Shown here in pieces: positions 8,925-17,728 of a stretch of DNA of 64,000 nucleotides. The notes beneath the pieces were generated by a model. The model ran no database searches. It had not been told where the DNA came from and saw nothing but the letters and a program-made list of their open reading frames with translations. A program made the translations under genes and the position numbers. The stretch is from contig NZ_VUAZ01000021.1 of assembly GCF_009296165.1 (NCBI RefSeq), positions 29,776 through 93,775 of the forward strand, in the 5' to 3' direction. The stretch comes from Pseudomonas kitaguniensis (lineage in GTDB: Bacteria; Pseudomonadota; Gammaproteobacteria; Pseudomonadales; Pseudomonadaceae). Within the stretch, counting starts at the first letter, position 1; each line of letters starts with the position of its first letter.

Positions 8925-9665
8925 GTGAGCAGATTTTCTGGAAAACGCATCTTGATTACCGGTGGCACCAGTGGCATGGGGCTGGCAGGCGCCAAGCGTA
9001 TTACTGAAGAAGGCGGCCGCGTTGCAGTCACCGGTTACCGCCGCGAGCATCTCGAAGAGGCCGCGGATATTCTGCCTTCTGATGCATGGGTGCTCAAAAA
9101 CGATGCGTCGGATCCTGCCGCGATAGCGCAACTTGCAGATGTAGTGAAAGAGATGGGCGGGCTTGACGGCCTTTGGCTGAACGCGGGCTACGCGCAAGTA
9201 GGCTCGATTGAGGACACCGATGCAGAGTTTTTCGATCGCATGATGAGCGTTAACGCGAGAGGGCCGTTGCTTCAAATAGCCAAGTTGAAGGACCTGCTTT
9301 CTCCAAACGCATCCATTGTCTTGACATCGTCGACTTCAGCCTATGAATCAGCGCCCATGGCCAGCGTCTATGCGGCGACCAAAGGGGCGATGATTTCGAT
9401 GGCTCGCTGCTGTGCCGCGGCATTGGGGGAACGGGGGATCAGGGTCAATGTGCTGGTTCCAGGCCCGATAGATACTAACTTCCGAAACTTTATGGCCGCC
9501 GAAGTTCGCCGGCAGTTCGAAGATGGGTTGGTCAATCAACTACCCTTGCGGCGAGTCGGTACCGCTGCCGAGGCGGCGGCGGTCGCGTTGTTCTTGTTGT
9601 CGGATGACTCGTCTTACGTCACAGGTAGCCAATATGCCGTGGATGGTGGCTTGATGATGCGTTGA
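8925..9665 (+). CDS. Short-chain dehydrogenase/reductase (SDR)
   Basis: 246 aa classical SDR. The Rossmann cofactor motif GGTSGMG is near residues 13-19, the NAG-like motif appears as LNAGY, the catalytic Ser is in LTSSTSAY and the active-site Tyr-Lys pair in YAATKGA. The C-terminal VTGSQYAVDGG is typical. Substrate unknown. Divergent from a LysR regulator that probably controls it. Confidence 0.9.
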   Translation: MSRFSGKRILITGGTSGMGLAGAKRITEEGGRVAVTGYRREHLEEAADILPSDAWVLKNDASDPAAIAQLADVVKEMGGLDGLWLNAGYAQVGSIEDTDAEFFDRMMSVNARGPLLQIAKLKDLLSPNASIVLTSSTSAYESAPMASVYAATKGAMISMARCCAAALGERGIRVNVLVPGPIDTNFRNFMAAEVRRQFEDGLVNQLPLRRVGTAAEAAAVALFLLSDDSSYVTGSQYAVDGGLMMR

Positions 9666-9917
9666 GAGTATCAACGCGTTGCTTGAGACCGATTCAGGAT
9701 GGCACAGCGAAGGGGTCAATCGAGAAATGATCAGATCGACCTTCACGTCTTGAAATTCGATTTACCCGATACGCAGTGAGTCAGGTGCACGCATGAAGCT
9801 TTGGTTTCAATGTTGCGTCGTATGCAAATTTTCCTCGCAGTCAGCCGTGGCACTAGAGAGTCAAATCTCTTATGAGTGGCTGTTAACTCGCTAAAAGGTA
9901 TGCGTAAGGGATGACTT

Positions 9918-10643
9918 ATGGGCGGCAATAATGGGTTTTTTCACTGGTTGGCGGATTATCGTCTGAGAATGCTGGCGGTAGATTCCTCGGCGCAAGCGCT
10001 AGACATAATCAAGGGTGAGACGCTGTGCAACGGTTTTGACGTGTTTGTGTTTGGCGTAAAAAAAGCCACACCGTTTACCCGACCCAATACACGATTGCGC
10101 GGGACCTGTCCTGAGGCCTGGATGGATATCTATCGGGACAAGAACTACGGCGCGATCGATCCGACTATCGAGCAGGCGCTGCGCACCACCCGGATGGTGG
10201 TGTGGAACGACGAGTTGCGTGAGGAAAACCCGATTTTTTTTGGCGAAGCCAGAAAGTTTGGGTTGCGCGAAGGGGTGACCTTATCCAACAAGGGGCCGGA
10301 TAATACCATTCGGTTTCTATCCTTTTCCCGTAGCCAGGGCGCAGTCTCTGAGGCAGAAGGGACTAAGATTGTTCTTGGCTTCAAGTGGATGATGGATATC
10401 CTCGTGGAAACCTTGATGCGCATCCATGACGATGTCCTTGTCGGCGAGGGTGCCAGCCTGACCCGACGTGAAAAAGAGATACTGCAATGGACTGCAGACG
10501 GAAAGAGCTCCGGGGAAATATCGATGATTCTGGATATCTCGGAGAATACGGTAAACTTTCATTTGAAGGGTATTCAACGGAAGTTCCATGCGCCCAATAA
10601 AACATTTGCGGCTGCTTATGCCGCCGCGCAAGGCCTGCTTTAA
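9918..10643 (+). CDS. LuxR-type quorum-sensing regulator (AHL-binding domain plus HTH)
   Basis: 241 aa. The N-terminal autoinducer-binding domain keeps the AHL-contacting residues of the family: Trp68 and Tyr72, Asp81-Pro82, Trp96 and Gly119. The C-terminal LuxR helix-turn-helix spans about 175-235 (LTRREKEILQWTADGKSSGEI). No luxI-type synthase is in the window, so within it this is a LuxR solo. A lux-box palindrome lies 170 bp downstream of its stop, in front of the AvrD-like gene, making that operon the likely target. ATG 9918 is preceded by AAGGGA. Confidence 0.9.
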   Translation: MGGNNGFFHWLADYRLRMLAVDSSAQALDIIKGETLCNGFDVFVFGVKKATPFTRPNTRLRGTCPEAWMDIYRDKNYGAIDPTIEQALRTTRMVVWNDELREENPIFFGEARKFGLREGVTLSNKGPDNTIRFLSFSRSQGAVSEAEGTKIVLGFKWMMDILVETLMRIHDDVLVGEGASLTRREKEILQWTADGKSSGEISMILDISENTVNFHLKGIQRKFHAPNKTFAAAYAAAQGLL

Positions 10644-10763
10644 TAATTGCAGTGTCCGTGACGTTTAAATAGTTTTAACGCTGAGGAACGAGTAACTCTT
10701 CCTGGTGGGCTGCTCTTTGGGCAGTGTCGACCGATAAACAGCCACTGGCGTATTGTCTCTTAG

Positions 10764-10796
10764 GGCGATCTTATTAAAGATCCGCTTTTTTTTTGC
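10764..10796 (+). terminator. Rho-independent terminator after the LuxR gene
   Basis: A GC(G)GATCTT...AAGATC(C)GC stem followed by nine T residues lies 120 bp after the LuxR stop, before the lux box, so it separates regulator and target transcription units. Confidence 0.7.
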
Positions 10797-10812
10797 GTGT
10801 TTTATATGGGCT

Positions 10813-10832
10813 ACCTACCAATACTGGTAGGT
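10813..10832 (+). promoter_or_regulatory. lux box upstream of the AvrD-like operon
   Basis: ACCTACCAATACTGGTAGGT is a 20-bp site with perfect 8-bp inverted arms and a 4-bp centre. It has the CT-N12-AG layout and close similarity to las/lux-type boxes (ACCTGNCAG...). It is 150 bp before the AvrD-like start codon, next to a LuxR receptor gene. Confidence 0.82.
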
Positions 10833-10870
10833 TGTAATGCCTTGTAACACTTGTTACTTTTTGTTTCATC

Positions 10871-10919
10871 GTTGATTCATCAACTAAGCCATTCGTTGAG
10901 TCTGAAGTAACAACTTCAG
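10871..10919. repeat. Two inverted repeats in the 5' region of the AvrD-like gene
   Basis: GTTGA-TTCA-TCAAC (10871-10884) and CTGAAGT-AACA-ACTTCAG (10902-10919) lie between the lux box and the AvrD-like start. They could be operators or structure in the leader transcript. Function unknown. Confidence 0.4.
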
Positions 10920-10981
10920 TTTCAGTTGTCGAAGGCTTTTAAAGTAGCGAGCAGCGTGCTGGCCACGTCAAGGGAGATCCT

Positions 10982-11914
10982 ATGCAGGATTTTAGTTTCA
11001 GTCATATAGAAAATCACCTCGGGCCTGCCACAGATCGCTTCTTTGGAGGCGGTTTCAAACATGTGCAGTATGGCACTAGGCACTTGAGCCTTACTGAGAG
11101 CGCGGTGGTGTCGAGCGTCAGGTTGAGTTATCCCGAGGGCTGGTCAAAAAAAATCGGTAGCGGTGAACTTGTACCGCATTTGAGCACCCTTGATGCGTTG
11201 GCAATTGCCATTAATCTGTGCCAGGACATTCTACTGAAAACTTTCAAAAATATTGATTGTTTTTGGGTGAAAAAAATATCCATTAAGGCTGGGAAGAAGC
11301 CAGAAGAAGACCTGCGTGATATCCAGGCGCAGATGACTGAAGAAAGCACGTACGTTGATTCCGATGGAGATACGCACTTTATTTTTCATGGTCGTGTTGG
11401 CGTCATGGCGTTGCAGTTAGAAGTGATCATGCCTGCTGCTTATGCGGCCGACATTGACCGCGAGAATGTTGGGCATAGTTATTATGCTCTGGGGTTCAGA
11501 AAGCGCACCCAATTAATCGACGATATTGTCTTTGATTCGCCACTTAAGGCAGTATCGAAACTTGTGGTGGTTGATGATGAGCCGGATTTGCCCAGCAGTG
11601 GAATTGAGGCCGATTACCCTCATGTCGTAACGCCGATCGACGCATTTGTCAGTCACTTGCAAATTGCTCAAGTGCTTCTTTATAAACTGGATGGTTTGCA
11701 GCGTGGCGAATCGAACACCCTGTGGATGAGAGCCACGCATATTACCGCCGAAGACCCAGCGAAGCGCAGCGCTACAGCTCGGGTATTAATGACGGAACTC
11801 AAGGGTGCCAATATTATTTCGGTCAAGGGCGAAGACTGGCGAGTGGCCGAGATAGTCGGGCATTTGAGCGGTATGACTGTGTCGTGTTCAGTGGCGCATC
11901 TATTACCCTGCTAG
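10982..11914 (+). CDS. AvrD-like protein (syringolide-type biosynthesis)
   Basis: 310 aa, almost exactly the length of P. syringae AvrD. The features recalled from that family are an opening DRFFGGGFKHVQYG, a SYPEGWSKK segment with PHLSTLDALAIA around residues 48-70, and no signal peptide or membrane helix. AvrD directs synthesis of syringolides, sugar-acyl elicitors built from a five-carbon ketose and a beta-keto acid. The following FabH-like enzyme, ACP and phosphatase would fit supply of an acyl chain and removal of phosphate. GGGAG precedes the ATG by a good distance. Assignment is from memory of the family; A-factor synthase (AfsA)-like function is an alternative that fits the sequence less well. 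Confidence 0.68.
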   Translation: MQDFSFSHIENHLGPATDRFFGGGFKHVQYGTRHLSLTESAVVSSVRLSYPEGWSKKIGSGELVPHLSTLDALAIAINLCQDILLKTFKNIDCFWVKKISIKAGKKPEEDLRDIQAQMTEESTYVDSDGDTHFIFHGRVGVMALQLEVIMPAAYAADIDRENVGHSYYALGFRKRTQLIDDIVFDSPLKAVSKLVVVDDEPDLPSSGIEADYPHVVTPIDAFVSHLQIAQVLLYKLDGLQRGESNTLWMRATHITAEDPAKRSATARVLMTELKGANIISVKGEDWRVAEIVGHLSGMTVSCSVAHLLPC

Positions 11915-11923
11915 GAGTGCACC

Positions 11924-12952
11924 ATGGGCGTTCGTATCGCTGGCTTGGGAGGCGCTCTGCCGCCTCTTGAAGTGACAAATGAAGACCTTGAAAAGCGACT
12001 TGATACGACCAGTGAATGGATTGTCAGCCGTACCGGCATATTAAAGCGTTATGCGGTGACGGAGGGGATTTCAACCAGTGACCTGGCTTACCAGGCGGCC
12101 CAGGCGGCAATAGAAAACGCCTCAGGCAACGCGCGGATTGACATGCTGATTCTGGCCACCACTACACCAGATCGCCGCTGTCCGGCAACGGCGCCTAAAG
12201 TCGCAGAGAAACTGGGGCTACGCGGCATCAGCGCCTTTGACGTGAATGCTGTGTGTTCAGGTTTTATCTATGCCTTGCAAATAGGTACTGCGTCTATCAA
12301 GGCTGGGTTTGCCAAACGTGTGCTGGTGATTGGTGCTGATGTTTTCTCCGCCATCATCAACAAGGAAGACCGGTCGACGGTCCCCATTTTCGGCGATGGG
12401 GCCGGAGCGATCATTCTTGAAGAGTCCGAGTTCAATGAAGTGCTGGACGTCGAGACTGGCAGTGATGGGTCTCTGGAGGAACTGATCACCGTTCGCGCCG
12501 GAGGTGTGGAATCGAAAGTGAATGCCGGGGCAGGGCACCCTGATGATATTTACTTCTCCATGAGTGGTAAGGAGGTCTTCTCTCGCGCCATCAAGTGCAT
12601 GAATGACTCGGTCGTTGGTTTGCTGGAACGAAATAAACTGAGTAGTCAGGATATCGATTGCCTGGTCCCGCATCAGGCCAATTTGCGCATTATCAAAACA
12701 TTGGCCGAACAACTCGGCGTGCCTTACGAACGCGCGGCGGTTTCGCTGGATCAGTTTGGCAATACTTCGGCTGCGTCTATACCCCTGGCGCTGACTCAAG
12801 CGTGCATGAACGACACGATTAAACGTCATGATCGCGTTGTCTTGACAGCGTTTGGAGGGGGCGTGACGTGGGGCTCGGCGTTATTGAGTTGGCCCGCGTT
12901 GAACAGTGTTCCATTCATCAAAAAAATGAGCGCGACAGAGGTGATCCAATGA
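11924..12952 (+). CDS. FabH-type beta-ketoacyl-ACP synthase III
   Basis: 342 aa thiolase-fold enzyme. The catalytic triad is intact: Cys111 in NAVCSGF, His250 in VPHQAN and Asn280 in FGNTSAAS. Housekeeping FabH condenses acetyl-CoA with malonyl-ACP. This cluster copy sits between an AvrD-like gene and a dedicated ACP (it overlaps the ACP start as ATGA), so it probably makes a beta-ketoacyl-ACP or joins an acyl chain to an acceptor for the AvrD-like step. The ATG at 11924 follows an AGGAG. Confidence 0.9.
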   Translation: MGVRIAGLGGALPPLEVTNEDLEKRLDTTSEWIVSRTGILKRYAVTEGISTSDLAYQAAQAAIENASGNARIDMLILATTTPDRRCPATAPKVAEKLGLRGISAFDVNAVCSGFIYALQIGTASIKAGFAKRVLVIGADVFSAIINKEDRSTVPIFGDGAGAIILEESEFNEVLDVETGSDGSLEELITVRAGGVESKVNAGAGHPDDIYFSMSGKEVFSRAIKCMNDSVVGLLERNKLSSQDIDCLVPHQANLRIIKTLAEQLGVPYERAAVSLDQFGNTSAASIPLALTQACMNDTIKRHDRVVLTAFGGGVTWGSALLSWPALNSVPFIKKMSATEVIQ

Positions 12953-13188
12953 AAGATAAATTGATTGAAGCTATCACGGTGATGTTGAAAGACAAGTATC
13001 AAGTTCCCGCTTTGCAATTACACGCAGAGGCAGTATATGAGGAACTGAGCCTGGACTCACTGACGCTGTTGGAAGTTTCAATGGCGCTGGAGCGAGGCTT
13101 TGATATTAAAGTGCCGGATGGCACGATTCTGCCAGAGCACACCATCGCCAAGTCAGTGGACAGTATCTTGTTGAATAATGCCGCCTGA
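12949..13188 (+). CDS. Acyl carrier protein
   Basis: 79 aa acidic protein with the phosphopantetheine attachment serine at position 37 in the family motif LSLDSLTLLE. The ATG at 12949 overlaps the stop codon of the ketosynthase gene (ATGA), implying translational coupling, and its own stop overlaps the next start (TGATG). Likely the dedicated carrier for the FabH-like enzyme of this cluster. Confidence 0.9.
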   Translation: MKDKLIEAITVMLKDKYQVPALQLHAEAVYEELSLDSLTLLEVSMALERGFDIKVPDGTILPEHTIAKSVDSILLNNAA

Positions 13189-13799
13189 TGATTATTGTCA
13201 TTATCAGGCATGGTGAAACGCCACAAAACTTGCGTGGCGTTTTTCAGGGGCAGTCTGACCCTGACCTGGATGATGTCGGCAAAGAGCGGTTTAAGGAAAT
13301 CGGCAGGCTGCTCAAGGACGAGCAATGGGATGCCATTTATAGCTCTAACTATAAACGGTCCGTGGCCTCTGCAGATTTTCTGACCGCTGACGTTCAGGTG
13401 CCGAGATTTATTTCCACGGAGTTTACCGAGCGCCACTTGGGCGTGCTGGATGGTGGGGTCAAAGCGTCTCTCTTGGCGGCGGATCCCGACCTGTCGGAAA
13501 AGTTAATGACACTTGACTACGCCCCCTTCAAGGGGGAGTTAGGAAGTTTAGCTCTGGCGCGATTTGTACGGGGAATACGCACCGTCGCAACTGAGCACTT
13601 TGGCCGGGTGGTCATCGTTTCTCATGGCGGTATTGTTGCACTGTTCGCGCACTTCGTACTGGGGCTGCCCCGGACTTCCTGTTTTCTGGAACACGGTCAT
13701 GCTTTGGTTTTAAGCATCTCAGGGTCTGAGATGAGTCTGGTGGGCATGAACCTGCCACCCGACGCATTAGTATTTAATCTAAGGGACTACGGGAGTTAG
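13188..13799 (+). CDS. Histidine phosphatase (phosphoglycerate mutase-like)
   Basis: 203 aa. The phosphohistidine motif RHGET is at residues 7-11 and the second catalytic His is in VIVSHGG near residue 146, both needed for histidine-phosphatase activity. In this cluster it would plausibly dephosphorylate a sugar-phosphate-derived intermediate before or after cyclisation; this is inference. Start ATG overlaps the ACP stop by one base. Confidence 0.85.
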   Translation: MIIVIIRHGETPQNLRGVFQGQSDPDLDDVGKERFKEIGRLLKDEQWDAIYSSNYKRSVASADFLTADVQVPRFISTEFTERHLGVLDGGVKASLLAADPDLSEKLMTLDYAPFKGELGSLALARFVRGIRTVATEHFGRVVIVSHGGIVALFAHFVLGLPRTSCFLEHGHALVLSISGSEMSLVGMNLPPDALVFNLRDYGS

Positions 13800-13801
13800 C
13801 A

Positions 13802-14095
13802 ATGAGTATCGATATTGTGGTGGTTTTCGGCGTAGAAAACAGCAATAAGGCAGAACTCGCCAAGCACTTTAGCGCGTTGGCAGCTCATACGTTGACCGAG
13901 CCAGGTTGCGAGCGGTTCGAGGTGTATGAACAAAAAACAGAGGCCGATGGGTTTGTGTTAGTTGAGCGCTGGAAAAATGAGGCCTCCATTGCTGACCACA
14001 TGGGGATGCCTTATACCGAACACTTTTTGGCCGTCGCAAAACCGTTGATTGCTCGAAGCGAAGTGCATCGGCTCTCTGCATTGGTTATTGGATGA
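13802..14095 (+). CDS. Antibiotic biosynthesis monooxygenase (ABM)-domain protein
   Basis: 97 aa, ferredoxin-like ABM fold. Recognisable features are the EPGCERFEVY motif after the first helix and FVLVERWKNEASIADHM in the second half. Members include quinone monooxygenases and small cyclases/isomerases. It follows the phosphatase by 2 bp. Exact reaction unknown. Confidence 0.8.
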   Translation: MSIDIVVVFGVENSNKAELAKHFSALAAHTLTEPGCERFEVYEQKTEADGFVLVERWKNEASIADHMGMPYTEHFLAVAKPLIARSEVHRLSALVIG

Positions 14096-14109
14096 GAGGG
14101 GAGTATCCC

Positions 14110-15597
14110 ATGCACGCGTCATCTGCTCCGGTCACGCCGACTTATACCTTGGTGGTCGTGTGTGTTGCGCTGTTTGTCATTCCCCTGACCATTACAGGCT
14201 CAGGTGTATTGGTACTGCCAATCTCCCAAGAGTTTGGGGCCAGCTACTTGCAGGCGCAGTGGGTCATCTGCTCGTTCATGGTGAGCTATGCGGCCTTCAT
14301 GGCAATGACCGGTGTGATTGCCGATGCCCTTGGTCGCAAATTATCGTTTGTGGTCGGGCTTCTGCTGTTTGCGGTTGCCAGTGCCTTGGCGGCCTGCGCC
14401 AGTAGCCTGTTGGTCTTAATCGTCGCAAGAGCAGTGACTGGCCTCGGTGCGGCGGCGGTCACTACGGCGGGAACCGCTATTTTAGCGTCCGTTTACTCAG
14501 GGCCTGCTCGGGTCAAGGCGTTTACGATATTTGGCACCTCATTAGGTTTGGGGCTGGCGGTCGGCCCGCTGGTGGCTGGTGGCACCGTTACCTTCCTCGA
14601 AAGCTGGAGGCCATTCTTCGGTGTAATCGCGGCCATCTTGGGTGTGATCTCAGCGCTCGGGTTTCGCTTGCCGGAAAGCCGCTCCCAAGAACGTCACTCT
14701 GTCGATTGGATTGGAGGCGTCCTGTTCACCGCTTGCCTGATTGTTTTTGTTTCTGCTTTCTCGATGGCGCCTGCAGCCGGCTGGACTGATCCCCAGGTGT
14801 TGAGTCTTCTGGCGATCGGCGTTGCGCTTGTACCGCTATTCGTCAAAGTTGAGACGCGGGCACAGCACCCTATTCTCAACATGCAATTATTCAGTAACCG
14901 TCAGTTTCTAGCGGTTTGTATCACCCCGGTGTTTCTGGGTTTTGGTTACATCAGCCTGCTTTTTTATCTGCCGCAGTATTTGGCGGTCGTTGCACACATG
15001 AGTGCGATCGAAGTCGGCATTGCCCTTATGTTTTCGACGTTGCCATCGCTTTTGTTCCCGCTTTTTTTTAGCTTGATAGGCCGTCAGTTACCGCTGAAAA
15101 CGTTAATGGTCCTGACGTTTTTATTCCTGGTAATCGGCCCGCTGTCTCTTGCTTGGGTCATCGACTGCCCTACGCTGCTCACCCTCGCGCTGCCGCTGTT
15201 TATAACGGGTGGGTCATTTGGTGTTTCGCTCGCCTACCTCGATGGTGCAGCTGTCAGTGTTGTTTCCCCTCATCGCTCGGGGATGGCGGCGGGCATGTTC
15301 AATACCTTCCGTTTGGGAGGGGAAGCCTTGGCCATTCCTGCACTTGGCATGGTTGTCATTGCCTTGCTGAGTCTGCAAGCGGTTGATCGGCAGCGCGGAT
15401 TATCCGTCCTGACTCAGGGAGACCTTGAGCGTGCCGCGACATTGTTGGCGTTACCCAAAGAGTCGTTGGTGAGTTACCTGGCGATTGCCATGCAGGGAAC
15501 GTTGATCGTCGTTTCGATCGTTTCACTCGTAGGGCTGCTAATCATTTTAAAGCTGTCAGCTCAGCGCATAACTGAAGGTGTCGAATATGCACGCTAA
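14110..15597 (+). CDS. MFS transporter, EmrB/QacA type (DHA2-like)
   Basis: 495 aa, about fourteen hydrophobic segments as in the DHA2 drug exporters. The loop motif after helix 2 appears as GVIADALGRKLSFVVG. The ATG at 14110 is chosen because GAGGGGAG lies 6-8 bases before it; an earlier in-frame ATG at 14092 overlaps the ABM stop. It probably exports the cluster product or gives self-protection. Confidence 0.87.
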   Translation: MHASSAPVTPTYTLVVVCVALFVIPLTITGSGVLVLPISQEFGASYLQAQWVICSFMVSYAAFMAMTGVIADALGRKLSFVVGLLLFAVASALAACASSLLVLIVARAVTGLGAAAVTTAGTAILASVYSGPARVKAFTIFGTSLGLGLAVGPLVAGGTVTFLESWRPFFGVIAAILGVISALGFRLPESRSQERHSVDWIGGVLFTACLIVFVSAFSMAPAAGWTDPQVLSLLAIGVALVPLFVKVETRAQHPILNMQLFSNRQFLAVCITPVFLGFGYISLLFYLPQYLAVVAHMSAIEVGIALMFSTLPSLLFPLFFSLIGRQLPLKTLMVLTFLFLVIGPLSLAWVIDCPTLLTLALPLFITGGSFGVSLAYLDGAAVSVVSPHRSGMAAGMFNTFRLGGEALAIPALGMVVIALLSLQAVDRQRGLSVLTQGDLERAATLLALPKESLVSYLAIAMQGTLIVVSIVSLVGLLIILKLSAQRITEGVEYAR

Positions 15598-17164
15598 GGA
15601 GCAAGAGTCGAAAGTCCTGATAGTCGGTGCAGGCCCGGTGGGTATGTTACTGGCTCTAGAGTTGGCGTTATACGGTATTAGAGCTCGCGTCATCTCCAAG
15701 GCGCCGCGTGTTTCAGCCCATTCCAAAGCGACCATCGTATGGCCAAGGATTCTGGAACTGATGGACCGTACAGGGGTTTCAGAGGCCATCGTGCGCGAGG
15801 GGCACTACTTCGACCAGATGAACTATTACTCCAATAAAAAGCGAGTGGGCTTGATACGTTTCAATACGCTGACCGATACCCCTTACCCCTTTGGTATCAC
15901 CATCCCGCAGGCGAAGACTGAACGCATATTGGAGACCGCCCTCAAGACCCAAGCTGTTGCAATCGAATATGGGTGTGAGTTTGTCAGTGGCGAGCAGAAT
16001 GATGACGGCGTCACGGTCACGCTGCGTGACACCTCTGGAGTTGAGAGTCGTAGCCGCTACGATTGGGTTGTGGGCGCCGATGGCTTTCAAAGTGATGTGC
16101 GTTCGGCGTTTGAGTTCGATTTCAGCGGCTACTCCATGCCTATTCGCCTTGCGATCACGGATGCTGAGTTGACCGGGCAGACCACCAGCAGCGAAGCCGC
16201 CTACTACATGCACAAATCTGGAAACATGGTGCTGGCGCCGCTGGGTGACGGTGTGTTCAGAGTCGGCGCCAGTGTTCCCCAAGGCTATACCGGTGATCAG
16301 CCAGACCGGGAGTTTTTCAATACGCTACTGGAACATCGGGTGCCCGGAGTAAAAAAACTGGGCGAGATGAAGTTCAGCGGCATTTTTACTGCCCATGTCC
16401 GCACGGCCAATACGTTCAAGAACAAGCGGGTATTTATTGTGGGCGATGCAGCCCATGCGATGAGCCCTTCCGGTGCCCAGGGCCTCAATACCGGTTTTCA
16501 AGATGCTGTGAATCTGGGCTGGAAGTTGGGCGGTGTCATGAACGGGAGTCTGTCGCCCCACATCCTGGAGACGTATACGCGCGAGCGCCTCGACTCCGTC
16601 AATCGGGTATCGGCCTTGTCTACCAGCCTGGCCAAGATGAGCTTGTATCAATACACCCCTCAAATTGCCCTAAGAGATGCTGCTTTCAGAGTTGCTTCGT
16701 TGACCAAGGTACTCGAAAACTATGTTTCACCTCGGTTTGCTCAGTTGGATTCGATTATTGGCTCTGACATTAAAAACAGTTTCTCCGGCAAAAAGAAACG
16801 ACTGTCTGCCGGTGATCGTATACCGCTGAGCTGGACAGAGAACTGGCAAGCGCCGGTACTTGCCAAAGATGCCTATTCCATTCTGCTATGGCCCGGCAAA
16901 ACGTACGTCTATGAAGCGTGGTCAGACTTCAGTCGCGAAGTGAGCTCAACAATGCGGGCGCATAAAGTCATCAACTTGGGCGCTATGCCTCTCGGGCGAT
17001 TGCTTGATCGGTTGGGGCATCTACCGCAGAGCATCATCGTGCGGCCGGACGGACATATTCAATCCGTCATCTCGCTGGATGCATCGGCTTATTCCAAAAG
17101 TATCAACGCGATCACTCACGCTCTACCCCACAGTCTTTCACTCACCCAAAAACAGGTTGGATAA
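15587..17164 (+). CDS. FAD-dependent monooxygenase (class A, PHBH fold)
   Basis: 525 aa. The FAD dinucleotide motif is VGAGPVGM near residues 15-22, the DG motif is VGADGFQSDVR, and the second FAD motif is GDAAHAMSPSGAQGLNTG. These define the group A flavoprotein hydroxylases of polyketide and aromatic metabolism, and the extended C-terminus (about residues 380-525) is thioredoxin-like as in phenol hydroxylase types. ATG 15587 is preferred over GTG 15578 because AAGG is 9 bases upstream. It overlaps the 3' end of the MFS gene. Confidence 0.88.
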   Translation: MHAKEQESKVLIVGAGPVGMLLALELALYGIRARVISKAPRVSAHSKATIVWPRILELMDRTGVSEAIVREGHYFDQMNYYSNKKRVGLIRFNTLTDTPYPFGITIPQAKTERILETALKTQAVAIEYGCEFVSGEQNDDGVTVTLRDTSGVESRSRYDWVVGADGFQSDVRSAFEFDFSGYSMPIRLAITDAELTGQTTSSEAAYYMHKSGNMVLAPLGDGVFRVGASVPQGYTGDQPDREFFNTLLEHRVPGVKKLGEMKFSGIFTAHVRTANTFKNKRVFIVGDAAHAMSPSGAQGLNTGFQDAVNLGWKLGGVMNGSLSPHILETYTRERLDSVNRVSALSTSLAKMSLYQYTPQIALRDAAFRVASLTKVLENYVSPRFAQLDSIIGSDIKNSFSGKKKRLSAGDRIPLSWTENWQAPVLAKDAYSILLWPGKTYVYEAWSDFSREVSSTMRAHKVINLGAMPLGRLLDRLGHLPQSIIVRPDGHIQSVISLDASAYSKSINAITHALPHSLSLTQKQVG

Positions 17165-17165
17165 C

Positions 17166-17714
17166 ATGATCAAGAATCGAGTCGAGTTAACGTCACCAGC
17201 GGACATGACCCCGGAGCAATTGGAGGTGTATGGTCGGTTTCCCTCTAACCTGACCCGCTCTTTACTACTAACGAAGGCCTCTGCCGGACCGCACCTGGCT
17301 TTGGGTGGATCATTCACCGTTGGGCTTATTTCTTTCTTGGATCGTGAGGTCCTGGTGATGCGAGTGGCCAAGTTGCTCGATAGTGCTTTCGAGCGCCTGA
17401 TCCATTACCCACTGGCCATCAAGGCTGGTTTGACCGACGCCGAAATCGCGGACATCGAAGGCGGGCACTACACACAGATGGAACCCAAGCGCGTCGCACT
17501 GCTGAAGTACGTGTCTGAGTGTACGCTTGATCACAAAGCCAGCGCCGAAGCGTTCTGGTCTTTGCGCGAGCACTACTCTCAAAACGAAGTGGCCGAAATT
17601 ACTCATCTGGCCGGTCACTGTGCGATGACCGCCATGTACCTCGCCAGCCTCGATGTCCCGCTTGATGAAGCCGAAACTTCCTGGGACAAGCTGGTCGCTC
17701 GCGATCCTGCCTAA
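17166..17714 (+). CDS. Carboxymuconolactone decarboxylase/AhpD-like protein
   Basis: 182 aa all-helical protein resembling the CMD/AhpD-like fold, with the helix HLAGHCAMTAMYLASL near the C-terminus. The AhpD CxxC redox pair is absent; a single Cys sits in this helix, so it is more like the decarboxylase/lactonase-type members. It starts 1 bp after the monooxygenase stop and belongs to the same operon. Role in the pathway unknown. Confidence 0.7.
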   Translation: MIKNRVELTSPADMTPEQLEVYGRFPSNLTRSLLLTKASAGPHLALGGSFTVGLISFLDREVLVMRVAKLLDSAFERLIHYPLAIKAGLTDAEIADIEGGHYTQMEPKRVALLKYVSECTLDHKASAEAFWSLREHYSQNEVAEITHLAGHCAMTAMYLASLDVPLDEAETSWDKLVARDPA

Positions 17715-17728
17715 AAGGGGCGATATCT

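Noticed and set aside
10833..10981. Possible hrp box in front of the AvrD-like gene, expected from P. syringae avrD
   Set aside because: No GGAAC with CCAC at 15-17 bases was found; only the lux box and inverted repeats are present.
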